The notes under the pieces: model-generated
The model's input: the letters and a program-made list of their open reading frames with translations, nothing else
What the model was told of the DNA's origin: nothing
The model's database searches: none
Program-made: the position numbers and the translations under genes
Part shown: positions 8,694-16,279 of the stretch, piece after piece
Layout of the letters: each line of letters starts with the position of its first letter
How positions within the stretch are numbered: position 1 is the first letter of the stretch
Assembly: GCA_963828705.1 (NCBI GenBank)
Contig: CAWHGA010000040.1
Coordinates: forward strand, 1-64,000
Length of the DNA stretch: 64,000 bases
Direction of reading: 5' to 3'
Source of the DNA: CAWDJT01 sp963828705
GTDB taxonomy: Bacteria > Desulfobacterota > Syntrophobacteria > Syntrophobacterales > Syntrophobacteraceae

Positions 8694-10970
8694 ATGAAAC
8701 CCAGGGAACGAATCAGACTGCATAAGATACTCAAATCGGTGGGGGTGGTGACCCTACTGTTGCTGACCGGGGCCTGGTACCTGGGATACACCACCGCCCG
8801 CCAGATGAAGGGCATCATTCGTGATCAGTTCAACCAGCAGCAGCTGGTACTGGCCAAAGCCGCCGCGCTGCGGATCGAAGCCAATGTGCAGAGCGCCATT
8901 GCCGATCTGATTCTGCTCAATTCCCTCCCGGCAGTTCAGTACAGCGACCGGGACGGCTATGAGAGCCTGCTGCTGTCCACTCTGCCGGTATTGAGCCGGG
9001 ATCACATCATGGAGATCCGGCGTGTGGACCGAGAGGGGAACACGCTGTTCGTAGCCAGCGAACAGGGGATCAGCATGGAGCACATCGGGGTGAGGACGCA
9101 GGAGGCCGGGGTGTATCTTTCCTGGGCATCGACTGTGAGCAATCGCGGCAAGACAATGGCCACCGGGGTGCGGCCGCGGGACCCCGCCAAGGATCGCCGT
9201 CATGTTGTGATCGATCTGATTGTTCCAACTTACGAAGACGCCACCGACGTTCGTCGTCCTCACGCGGCCCACCGCTTTTCGGGCTATCTGCGAGCCACGG
9301 TCAATGTCAGCGAGCTGCTGCAGGAAATAATTCCCCCGATTCATTCGGGAAAAACCGGTTATGCATGGGTGCTGGATTCGTCAGCCATCTTCCTGCACCA
9401 TCCGGAAGGGAGTTTCATTGGCGAGAATGCCTTTGAGATCCGTAACCTTCGCAACCCCAATATCTCCTTTCTGCAAATCAACCAGATCCAGCGCGAAGAG
9501 ATGCTTCGCGGCAAGGAAGGGATCGGCATCTACCGATCGGGCTGGCATCGGGAACTGGTGGAACCGATGGAAAAGCTCATCGCCTATGCACCGGTTAAGA
9601 TCCAGGGGCCGTTTGCCGACTACTTCTGGTCGGTGGCGGTGGTGGCGCCGGTTCACGAAATAGAAGGGGCCATCAGTTCGGTATACGAGCGGCAGGCTCT
9701 GCTGCAATCGGTGATTGTGTTCATCATCTTGCTGGGAACTATTGTGGTGCTGCTCTACGAATTGCGCTGGTCCACTGTCCTGGAAAGCGAGGTGGCGGCA
9801 AAGACTGAAGATATTAGCCGTTATGCGCAGGACCTGGAACGTTCCGAAGCCAAGTACCGATCCCTGGTGGAAAGCGCCGAGGACCTGATCTTCACCCTGG
9901 ATGGCGACGGCCTTATCCGTTCGGCCAATCAGCACATGGCCAGGGTTTTTGGCGTGGGCGATGGGACACTGGCCGGACAAAGCATCTATCGATACCTGCC
10001 GCGGGAACAGGCTGATGCGCAGCTCCAGTTGATCAACGAAGTGGTCAAGGCGGGCAGAAGGCAACGGACCGAGTCGGTTTTCCACATCCAGGGCGAGGAG
10101 TTTTGGTTCAATCTGCAATACATACCGATCCGTGAACAAGACAGCGAAGAACTGGTGGTCTTGGGTATTGCTCGGGACATTACCGATCGCAAGAGCCTCG
10201 AACGCCAGCTCATCAACGCCGAAAAGCTGGCATCCCTGGGCACTCTGGCGGCCGGTGTCGCTCATGAAATCAACAATCCTCTCGGCATCATGCTGGGCTT
10301 CTGCGAGCTGCTCCTGGAAAAGATCGATCCGGGGACCATGGAATACAATGACCTCAAGACTATCGAACGCCATGGCCTGCACTGTAAGAGCATTGTCGAT
10401 GAGCTTCTGTGCTTCGCCAGGATTACCGATGAAACCGAGGAGTATTGCGATGTCAACGCCAATGTCGAAGCGATCGTGTCGGTGGTGCGACACACCGCCA
10501 ACATGAACAACATCAACCTCAAAGTCGACCTGGCTGGGGACCTGCCCCGGGCGCGAGGCGATTCCAGAGGCCTGCAGCAGGTCTTGTTCAACCTTGTCAA
10601 CAACGCTATCTACGCCCTGAATGGTTCCGGAACCATCACCATTACGACGCGCTTCGGGAAGAGCGACGATTACCTGGCGATCTGCGTGCAGGACGATGGC
10701 TGTGGGATTTTGCCGGAATTCATGGATAAGATCTTCGACCCCTTCTTCACCACCAAGAAAGTTGGGGAGGGTACCGGCCTGGGGCTTTTTGTGAGTTATG
10801 GCATTATTGCCAAATACGGCGGCACCATCGTCTGTGAGAGCCGCACGGCCGAAGCCAGCCCAGGGAACACCGGCACCAGCTTCACCATCAATCTGCCCCT
10901 CGCTTCAGCCTCGACCCCACCGGATTCGGGCACCAATGGGACTGGCCCTGATCCCGACTACGGGCCATAA
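8694..10970 (+). CDS. PAS-containing membrane sensor histidine kinase
   Basis: The 758-residue protein has an N-terminal transmembrane helix (about residues 15-33), a large periplasmic Cache-like sensor (about 40-335) and a second helix near 345-365. A PAS domain follows at about 395-515 ('YRSLVESAEDLIFTLDGDG'), then HisKA with 'GVAHEINNPLGI' and HATPase with 'DDGCGILPE' and 'GTGLGLFVSYG'. The ATG at 8694 is preceded by CAGGGAAAG and directly begins the basic pre-membrane segment, so it is preferred over 8649. It is divergent from the NtrC-type regulator, a plausible cognate pair. Confidence 0.9.
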   Translation: MKPRERIRLHKILKSVGVVTLLLLTGAWYLGYTTARQMKGIIRDQFNQQQLVLAKAAALRIEANVQSAIADLILLNSLPAVQYSDRDGYESLLLSTLPVLSRDHIMEIRRVDREGNTLFVASEQGISMEHIGVRTQEAGVYLSWASTVSNRGKTMATGVRPRDPAKDRRHVVIDLIVPTYEDATDVRRPHAAHRFSGYLRATVNVSELLQEIIPPIHSGKTGYAWVLDSSAIFLHHPEGSFIGENAFEIRNLRNPNISFLQINQIQREEMLRGKEGIGIYRSGWHRELVEPMEKLIAYAPVKIQGPFADYFWSVAVVAPVHEIEGAISSVYERQALLQSVIVFIILLGTIVVLLYELRWSTVLESEVAAKTEDISRYAQDLERSEAKYRSLVESAEDLIFTLDGDGLIRSANQHMARVFGVGDGTLAGQSIYRYLPREQADAQLQLINEVVKAGRRQRTESVFHIQGEEFWFNLQYIPIREQDSEELVVLGIARDITDRKSLERQLINAEKLASLGTLAAGVAHEINNPLGIMLGFCELLLEKIDPGTMEYNDLKTIERHGLHCKSIVDELLCFARITDETEEYCDVNANVEAIVSVVRHTANMNNINLKVDLAGDLPRARGDSRGLQQVLFNLVNNAIYALNGSGTITITTRFGKSDDYLAICVQDDGCGILPEFMDKIFDPFFTTKKVGEGTGLGLFVSYGIIAKYGGTIVCESRTAEASPGNTGTSFTINLPLASASTPPDSGTNGTGPDPDYGP

Positions 10971-11195
10971 ACCAGAAATCCACCAGGGTGGCCCCGGTAG
11001 AGAGCAATCCGGGTACAGACCTCGGGCTGCCCTAAGAATCCGCAACTATCTTCAGCAAGTAATCGCAAGTTGATCGACACCAAGCCATTCAAGTGAGGCC
11101 TCCTCCCAGAGGTCGCCGTCGATCAAGGTCCTGCCTGCTCTCCCGGGCGCCCGCCAAGCGCTATGCGCTCCCTAAATCCTGCCGATCAAAGCCCC

Positions 11196-11211
11196 TGGCA
11201 CATTACTTGTA
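11196..11211 (+). promoter_or_regulatory. Weak sigma-54-like promoter candidate
   Basis: TGGCACATTACTTGTA has a perfect -24 box and correct spacing, but the -12 box reads TTGTA where the invariant GC is expected. It lies about 370 bases before the receiver gene and may not be functional. Confidence 0.25.
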
Positions 11212-11357
11212 CAATCATATCCTGAAAATGTGGTTCTCATGGTTCCGTTGACGCGCTGGCAACCGGTGGGCGGTGAGACGGGACGGGGGTTGGGTCAACG
11301 CTGTTGACTTGGGTTGCCCTACCCCCGAAGGGGAAAGGGAGCTGTTGCCAACACCTA

Positions 11358-11475
11358 ATTAGTTTCCATCCGGAAACTCCTGGGTTCGTAGGGGCGGGGT
11401 TCATCCCCGCCCGAAGAGTCCGCGGTTGATGCGCCGTTGGGCGGGCATAAAGCTCGCCCCTACGGAAATGGTTAA
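11358..11475 (+). repeat. MITE-like repeat, copy C (degenerate)
   Basis: The segment begins with GTTTCCATCCGGAAACTCC and contains GTAGGGGCGGGGTTCATCCC and GGGCGGGCATAAAGCTCGCC, the same modules as the repeats at 19087-19251 and 22994-23156. The right terminal repeat is not recognisable, so the copy is degraded or truncated. Confidence 0.65.
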
Positions 11476-11584
11476 TCAGAGTGTTTCGATGGAACTAACT
11501 AAGCAGCGTGGGGCGGGTAGGGCGGTGGCGGCAGCCATGCCTGGGTTGGGGCTGGGACCAATGAAGGGCGAGGCGAGAGCAGAG

Positions 11585-11989
11585 ATGAAACGCAGAAACG
11601 TTCTCATTGTCGTTCCTGAACATGACGAGGGGGAGCTCTTTGCCCGTGCCCTGGAAGCACGCCGAAACTACAAATGTTACCTGACTGGCAAGGAAAAGGA
11701 AGCCACCACCCTGCTCAAGGATGTGGCCATCGACCTGGTGCTTATGGACGTGGCGATGGCCACGGCGGCGGACTGCAGTCTGTTGAAACGGGTTCGTCGT
11801 GATCATCCCGGCCTGGTGATCGTCCTGGCGGCTGGTCGCCACCAGCGGGACCAGGTGCAGAAAGCAAGTGAGTATGGCGTTCAAGGTTCCATCATCAAAC
11901 CCCTGAAGGTGGATGAATTGCGCCATAAAATCGATGCCTTCTGCGAATGCCTCGAATCCGGCGAACACCAGGTGGTCGATGACAGGTGA
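11585..11989 (+). CDS. Orphan receiver-domain protein
   Basis: This 134-residue protein begins MKRRNVLIVVPEHDEGEL and has a receiver-like fold with an aspartate in 'DLVLMDVAMATA' and a lysine in 'SIIKPLKVDEL'. The usual first acidic pair is replaced by 'PEHDE', so it may be a degenerate receiver. No output domain is present. The ATG at 11585 follows a GAGGCGAGAG segment; the longer open frame starts inside a repeat and is unlikely. It lies just upstream of the sigma-54 promoter of the stress-protein/TauE operon. Confidence 0.7.
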   Translation: MKRRNVLIVVPEHDEGELFARALEARRNYKCYLTGKEKEATTLLKDVAIDLVLMDVAMATAADCSLLKRVRRDHPGLVIVLAAGRHQRDQVQKASEYGVQGSIIKPLKVDELRHKIDAFCECLESGEHQVVDDR

Positions 11990-12002
11990 CAGGAGTGTCA
12001 TC
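11978..12002. promoter_or_regulatory. Palindrome upstream of sigma-54 promoter (possible activator site)
   Basis: GATGACA and TGTCATC are perfect inverted copies spaced 11 bases apart, 63 bases upstream of the sigma-54 promoter at 12065. That distance suits an upstream activator site. It overlaps the stop codon of the receiver gene, so a terminator-like role is also possible. Confidence 0.45.
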
Positions 12003-12064
12003 TGAAAGTTTCATACTGGTTGGGCTGGATGGTGGCAATAGCGGTGGCGGTTGCCGGCAGCGGC

Positions 12065-12080
12065 TGGCACGGATGTTGCC
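12065..12080 (+). promoter_or_regulatory. Sigma-54 promoter of the stress-protein/TauE operon
   Basis: TGGCACGGATGTTGCC is a near-perfect -24/-12 element: TGGCAC, five bases, TTGCC. It lies 82 bases before the universal stress protein start and should drive the operon through 16027, together with an NtrC-type activator. Confidence 0.8.
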
Positions 12081-12162
12081 CATAGAGATTGGAACGGAGT
12101 GAAAGACAGGTGGTTCTGGATGTTTTCACGGTGCGCGGTCACGGACCAAGGAGGTGGATCTC

Positions 12163-12576
12163 ATGAAGGTACTGGTGGCAACAGATGGTTCCGAACATTC
12201 CATGAAAGCGGTGAAGCGGGCGTTGGAAATGGCCGAACGGGAAGGAGCGCAGGTGACTTTGATGGCGGTGGCTTTTTATTCGCCCAGCGACTTCGATGAG
12301 ATGCCTATCAACATCCAGGAAAAACTGGAAGCCCAGTCCCGGGAGGCTCTCGACAAAGGCAAAGCGCTCTTCGCCGAAAAGGGACTGACCGCGGACTTGG
12401 CGCTGGAGACTGGGCAGGTCCCGGCCAACAACATCCTTCGGCGGGCTCAGGAGGGCGGTTTTGACCTGATCATTCTCGGTAGCACCGGCCTTACCGGGTT
12501 GAAGCGCGCCCTCATCGGCAGCACGGCGGCCAAGGTGGTGGCTAACGCGCCCTGCAGCGTGACGGTGGTGCGCTGA
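12163..12576 (+). CDS. Universal stress protein (UspA family)
   Basis: The 137-residue protein is a single Usp domain with 'MKVLVATDGSEHSMKAVKRA' at the start and the ATP-binding-type loop 'ILGSTGLTGLKRALIGSTA' near the end. The protein is cytoplasmic and binds nucleotide in related cases. AAGGAGGTGGATCTC precedes the ATG at 12163. It is the first gene after the sigma-54 promoter at 12065. The second TauE locus also has a stress protein (25892), which suggests a recurring functional link with the exporter. Confidence 0.92.
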   Translation: MKVLVATDGSEHSMKAVKRALEMAEREGAQVTLMAVAFYSPSDFDEMPINIQEKLEAQSREALDKGKALFAEKGLTADLALETGQVPANNILRRAQEGGFDLIILGSTGLTGLKRALIGSTAAKVVANAPCSVTVVR

Positions 12577-12747
12577 CCGGGCTGTTGTTTGAGAAGTGCG
12601 GTCGCCAATGCGGGTGAGCAAGGCAGAAGCCCGGGGTGGCTGTCAGTGTTGGTCGAAAGGCGAATCAAGATGGGTAAGTTGAGCAGAATGAAACCCGGGT
12701 TTGACGACCATCGACGACATGATCAAGCAATCTATAGGGAGGTTCAT

Positions 12748-13046
12748 ATGAGCAGGTTCTGGAAAAGAGTACTCGGATTTGCAGGGCTGGCGGGACTGCT
12801 TCTTCCGGGCATAGCACTGGCCGCCGGTGGAGGAGCTGTGGCTCCCCTGGTCATTGTGGCCGATACACGCAAGTTGAGCGGCCTTCAGCTCTTCTGGTCC
12901 GCCTCTACAATGAGAGCCATCTGTATTTCATGATTCTTACCGTGGTTCTTATTCCATTAATAGGCCTGATTTTCGGCGTCCTTGCCGACCTAATAATGTC
13001 CCACATCGGAATTGATCTCAAGTCCAGGGAACTGGCGGAACACTGA
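12748..13046 (+). CDS. Small two-helix membrane protein linked to TauE (frameshifted)
   Basis: AGGGAGGTTCAT precedes the ATG at 12748. The frame gives a signal-peptide-like N-terminus ('GFAGLAGLLLPGIALAAG') and 'PLVIVADTRKLSG'. A single missing base near 12900 then shifts to 'LYNESHLYFMILTVVLIP', a second hydrophobic helix, and 'GIDLKSRELAEH' before the stop at 13046. The joined product of about 98 residues looks like an inner-membrane protein with a short periplasmic segment. I recall similar small proteins beside TauE genes in sulfate reducers, but know no function. Confidence 0.65.
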
Positions 13047-13087
13047 TATCGCCGGCAACTCATTGCTAGCAGCGCGAGGAGGTTCAT

Positions 13088-14143
13088 ATGGATTGGTTGT
13101 ATGTTCTCATGCCCATCGCCGGGGTCAAGATTTTCTGGCCAGGTCTAATCATTCTAGGCATCGGGGTCGGTATCATCGGCGGGTTCTTTGGTATGGGCGG
13201 CGCCTGGATGGTAACGCCGGGATTGAATATTCTGGGGTTTCCCATGGCATTCGCCATCGGCACCGACATTGCGCACATGGCGGGCAAATCGCTGATTTCC
13301 ACCATGCGCCACGGCAAATTCGGCAATGTTGACTACAAGTTGGGCATGATCATGCTGGTGGGAACGGTGGTGGGTTTCGAAGTCGGGGCGCAAATGGTGA
13401 TGTGGCTGGAGCGCATGGGCAGTGTCGAAATCACCGTTCGTTACCTGTATCTGGGGCTTCTGACTTTCATCGCCTGGATGGTGTTTACCGATGTTGCCAA
13501 GAAGAAGAAGAAGGAACGTGAGGCTAAGGCGCGGGGCGATGAGGTTGACAAGTTGGCCACGGGCATCGAGTGGCACAAGACGTTCCACAAGATCAAGATC
13601 CCTCCCATGGTCCACCTGCCGGTAGCGGGGATTTACTGTACGGCCTGGTTGCCTATCTTCGTGAGTTTCCTCACCGGTTGGCTGGCAGGCATCCTGGGGA
13701 TCGGTGGCGGCCTCATCCGTATGCCGTCACTCATCTATATCCTGGGCTGTCCCACCCATGTGGCCGTGGGAACCGATCTGTTCGAGGTTATGATCTCCGG
13801 GCTCTACGGTGCCGGCACCTATACCTTCAAGGGGCGCACCGAACTGGTGGCTGCCATCATCATGCTGGTGGGAGCGTCCATCGGGGCTCAGGTGGGAACC
13901 GTTGCCACCAAATACATAAAAGGCTACGGCATTCGGGTGGCCTTTGGCCTGGCGGTGATCGGCTGCGGTCTGTCCATCGTCCTGAAACTGCTCGCCACTT
14001 ACAACCCGGCGAACAAGGGGTTCTACGACAGCACCTCAACCGTCATGATCCTGGGTTTGGTGAGCGCTCTGGCGCTGTATATCACCGTCAAGATGCTTCA
14101 GGGAGCCAAGCAGGAGATTGCCGGTAAGAAAGCGGCACAGTGA
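13088..14143 (+). CDS. TauE/SafE family sulfite/sulfonate exporter-type permease
   Basis: The 351-residue integral membrane protein has the duplicated TauE/SafE signature: 'GGFFGMGGAWMVTPGLN' in the first half and 'GILGIGGGLIRMPSLIY' in the second, each followed by a 'VGTD' motif. A charged cytoplasmic loop with five consecutive lysines (about residues 137-150) separates the halves. Family members export sulfite, sulfoacetate or related anions; the substrate here is unproven but fits the sulfur-related context. GAGGTTCAT precedes the ATG. It lies 41 bases after the small membrane protein, in one operon. Confidence 0.9.
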   Translation: MDWLYVLMPIAGVKIFWPGLIILGIGVGIIGGFFGMGGAWMVTPGLNILGFPMAFAIGTDIAHMAGKSLISTMRHGKFGNVDYKLGMIMLVGTVVGFEVGAQMVMWLERMGSVEITVRYLYLGLLTFIAWMVFTDVAKKKKKEREAKARGDEVDKLATGIEWHKTFHKIKIPPMVHLPVAGIYCTAWLPIFVSFLTGWLAGILGIGGGLIRMPSLIYILGCPTHVAVGTDLFEVMISGLYGAGTYTFKGRTELVAAIIMLVGASIGAQVGTVATKYIKGYGIRVAFGLAVIGCGLSIVLKLLATYNPANKGFYDSTSTVMILGLVSALALYITVKMLQGAKQEIAGKKAAQ

Positions 14144-14162
14144 TGACACCAGACTCAGGATG

Positions 14163-14199
14163 CCAGACCCAGAGATAAAGACTCACAACTCGGGTCTGG
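14163..14199. other. Intergenic hairpin between TauE and lipoprotein genes
   Basis: CCAGACCC (14163-14170) pairs perfectly with GGGTCTGG (14192-14199). No T-tract follows, so it may stabilise or attenuate the operon mRNA rather than terminate it. Confidence 0.4.
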
Positions 14200-14263
14200 A
14201 ATGGTGCCGCCAATGGGGGCTTGCTGAGTCAATACCGTATGCCTTGAGAGGGAGACACTGACC

Positions 14264-14875
14264 ATGGCAACAAAATCGATCTGGAGCATGTTATGCCTCG
14301 CCCTGTCGCTCACCCTGGTGATCGGATGCGAGCAGCTGGGCAAGGTGGATCAGGGAAGAGTGGTTGACTATGATAAGGACAAGAACACGATAACCATGAT
14401 CAGGGACATCAGCCCCGATACCAAAAACGTCGATTACAGCTTCCTGCCACCGCTGACCTATGAACTGCCTAAGGACCCGATGGAAACGGGGCCGGAGCCG
14501 AAACCGGGCAAGCGGATGAAGCTGGATACCAAGAACCGGCAAATCGTGATTTATGTGCCCGCGCTCAAGAACTTCGCCACCATAAACTATACGCTGGTGG
14601 ATCAGAAGGAAAACGTGCAGGCTAGCGACCCGCTGGTGTTCGATGCAGGCGAAGGGAAAGCAAAGAAATTCCCTGCCATCGACAAGACCCGCAAGACCAT
14701 CACCATCTATTCCAAACGGCTGGGGGTCCTGACCACGTTCTCGGTGCCCGACGAATACTTCATGTTGCCCGCGGATACCTGGGATAACGGCGATGAAGTG
14801 CGGATCTACTACAAACAGGAAGGCAAGGCAGCCCGCTTCATGAACATCACCAAGACGGACATCTTCAAAAAGTAG
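14264..14875 (+). CDS. Predicted lipoprotein of unknown function
   Basis: The 203-residue product has a lipoprotein signal: hydrophobic 'LCLALSLTLVIGC' with the lipobox cysteine near residue 22, followed by 'EQLGKVDQG'. The mature part is rich in charged residues and beta-type repeats such as 'KNRQIVIYVP' and 'TRKTITIYSK', suggesting a small beta domain in the periplasm or outer leaflet. I associate this pattern with a domain of unknown function (DUF4881) from sulfate reducers, from memory only. GAGAGGGAGACACTGACC precedes the ATG. It belongs to the TauE operon. Confidence 0.75.
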   Translation: MATKSIWSMLCLALSLTLVIGCEQLGKVDQGRVVDYDKDKNTITMIRDISPDTKNVDYSFLPPLTYELPKDPMETGPEPKPGKRMKLDTKNRQIVIYVPALKNFATINYTLVDQKENVQASDPLVFDAGEGKAKKFPAIDKTRKTITIYSKRLGVLTTFSVPDEYFMLPADTWDNGDEVRIYYKQEGKAARFMNITKTDIFKK

Positions 14876-14935
14876 CCGGTGGGTAGGGGGCTTGTCCCGG
14901 CCTAATGGGCAAGGCCATCGGTTTTCCCGATCCTT

Positions 14936-14989
14936 CTGGCCGCTTGCCGAACTTCCTGACGGTTGAGGAAGATGACAGGAAGCGGCCAG
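14936..14989. other. Two-tier intergenic hairpin
   Basis: The outer arms CTGGCCGCTT (14936-14945) and AAGCGGCCAG (14980-14989) are perfectly complementary. Inside them CTTCCT (14952-14957) pairs with AGGAAG (14966-14971). This predicts a strong nested RNA hairpin just before the small membrane gene at 15039. Confidence 0.55.
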
Positions 14990-15038
14990 AATGGATTTGG
15001 GGAAGGGTGAAGGCATTGGTTGCGAAAGGAATATCTCC

Positions 15039-15263
15039 ATGAATCTTGCGCAGAAACTCACCATCGTAATCATGGATCTACTGTTGATCTTGGAGTTGTG
15101 CATCAGTATGTACCTGGCCAACCGGCAGCCCGATGCCTTCACCCTGGTTTTTATGCGCTCCTTCCTGATGATGTGCGTTCCTACCCTGATCTTGACCAAG
15201 ATCCTGGTTGGCCGATTGCGCTCCGGAGATTCCGAGGTCGGGCATGACCAGTGCGCAAGCTGA
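15039..15263 (+). CDS. Small membrane protein of unknown function
   Basis: The 74-residue protein begins MNLAQKLTIVIMDLLLI and has two predicted hydrophobic helices, at about residues 6-26 and 36-56. I do not recognise a family. GAAAGGAATATCTCC precedes the ATG. Its last 20 bases overlap the start of the next gene (ATG at 15244), a sign of translational coupling. Confidence 0.6.
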   Translation: MNLAQKLTIVIMDLLLILELCISMYLANRQPDAFTLVFMRSFLMMCVPTLILTKILVGRLRSGDSEVGHDQCAS

Positions 15264-16027
15264 GGTTTGGCGGGATGCTCTGAGCAAAGTGTGCGCTTTG
15301 TGGTGTCTACTGCTGGCGGTCACCCTGCTGGATGCGGTGATCGCCAAGTTCCGAGAACCTTCCCTGGTTTTCCACGCTCTGCCGGGAGATGTGATTCGAG
15401 TTACCGGTCCGGTGGCCGGCAAGGCCCAGGGAATTGATGATCTGGTCATTAGCGCTGATCCCGCAGCAATTCAGATCAACCTTGATGCCATCCGTCCCAG
15501 TTTCTGGTTTGGTGGCGCCATGTGGCATGCCCGCGCCATGGTGAGTCCGGCCGCCGCTGCCGGTGACTACCCGGTGCGCATTTATGATCAGAGAGACTCC
15601 TGCAGGAAAGGTCGAGGCACTGCATTTCGTCGTTCATGCCGGTGCGGACAGCTATCAGCAGAGTCATAAATCCGCCATCCGGAGAATACTGAACCTTTCG
15701 CCCTGGTGGTTGATGCTGGTCTGGTTGGGTTGTGTGGTGATAACGCTGCTTTGCGTTTATGTCCTCGCGCACCGAGTGGACCGGCTGATGGCAGAGGATG
15801 GGCGAGCCGAAATCTATCTGATGCGGCCGGTGGACGGAGGGCATGAAATCATTTTTGAATTGGGTTCGCGCTACGGTGTGGCAGTCGGGACCCGGGTCGA
15901 TGTGGTCGACAAAGCCGGAAGCTGGGTTGGTTTTGCCGAGGTCCGGAAAACCACCGAAAATGATGGGTTAGCCTGGGTCAGTAGCGATTACCCGGTGAAA
16001 CCTGGATGCATCGTGGTCAAGAAGTAG
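15244..16027 (+). CDS. Membrane protein of unknown function (frameshifted)
   Basis: The first frame gives MTSAQAEVWRDALSK, a hydrophobic helix ('LWCLLLAVTLLDAVIA') and a beta-rich periplasmic segment. After a single-base shift near 15593-15600 the second frame continues with 'ETPAGKVEALHFVVHAG', another helix ('LMLVWLGCVVITLLCVYVL') and a C-terminal part with 'LGSRYGVAVGTRVDVV'. The joined protein is about 260 residues with two membrane helices. No family is recognised. It is coupled to the preceding gene and ends the TauE operon. Confidence 0.6.
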
Positions 16028-16095
16028 CGTATTCGGGTTTCCCCGCTAACATCATGAAAGGCTTAGCGCAGCATAGCCGCAAGCAAAAACATCCT

Positions 16096-16125
16096 AACCA
16101 CGAAGGACACGAAGAGCACGAAGGG
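16096..16125. repeat. ACGAAGGACACGAAGAGCACGAAG dispersed motif
   Basis: The segment has the internally repeated form CACGAAGgACACGAAGagCACGAAG, a short motif seen in many copies in diverse bacterial genomes. Only one copy is seen in this window, between the TauE operon and the convergent PEP-synthase-like gene. Confidence 0.4.
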
Positions 16126-16279
16126 AATGGGAGCCGGTCCGCAACCCAAAATACGATATGTAAACTTATTCGAAAGCTTGCGGATTCCGGCCCATTGCGT
16201 GAGGGCCACCAGTCACGTCACGCGAATGCGAAGGCGAGGGTCCGGGGTGTCTGACCGCCGGGGCGGCACTGGACTCCCA

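Larger units (their letters stand above)
10971..11584. other. Intergenic region with MITE-like repeat
   Basis: No convincing gene is visible. The stretch holds a weak sigma-54-like motif at 11196-11211 and a degenerate copy of the MITE-like repeat at 11358-11475. An open frame from 11426 runs through the repeat into the receiver gene and is probably not translated before 11585. Confidence 0.55.
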
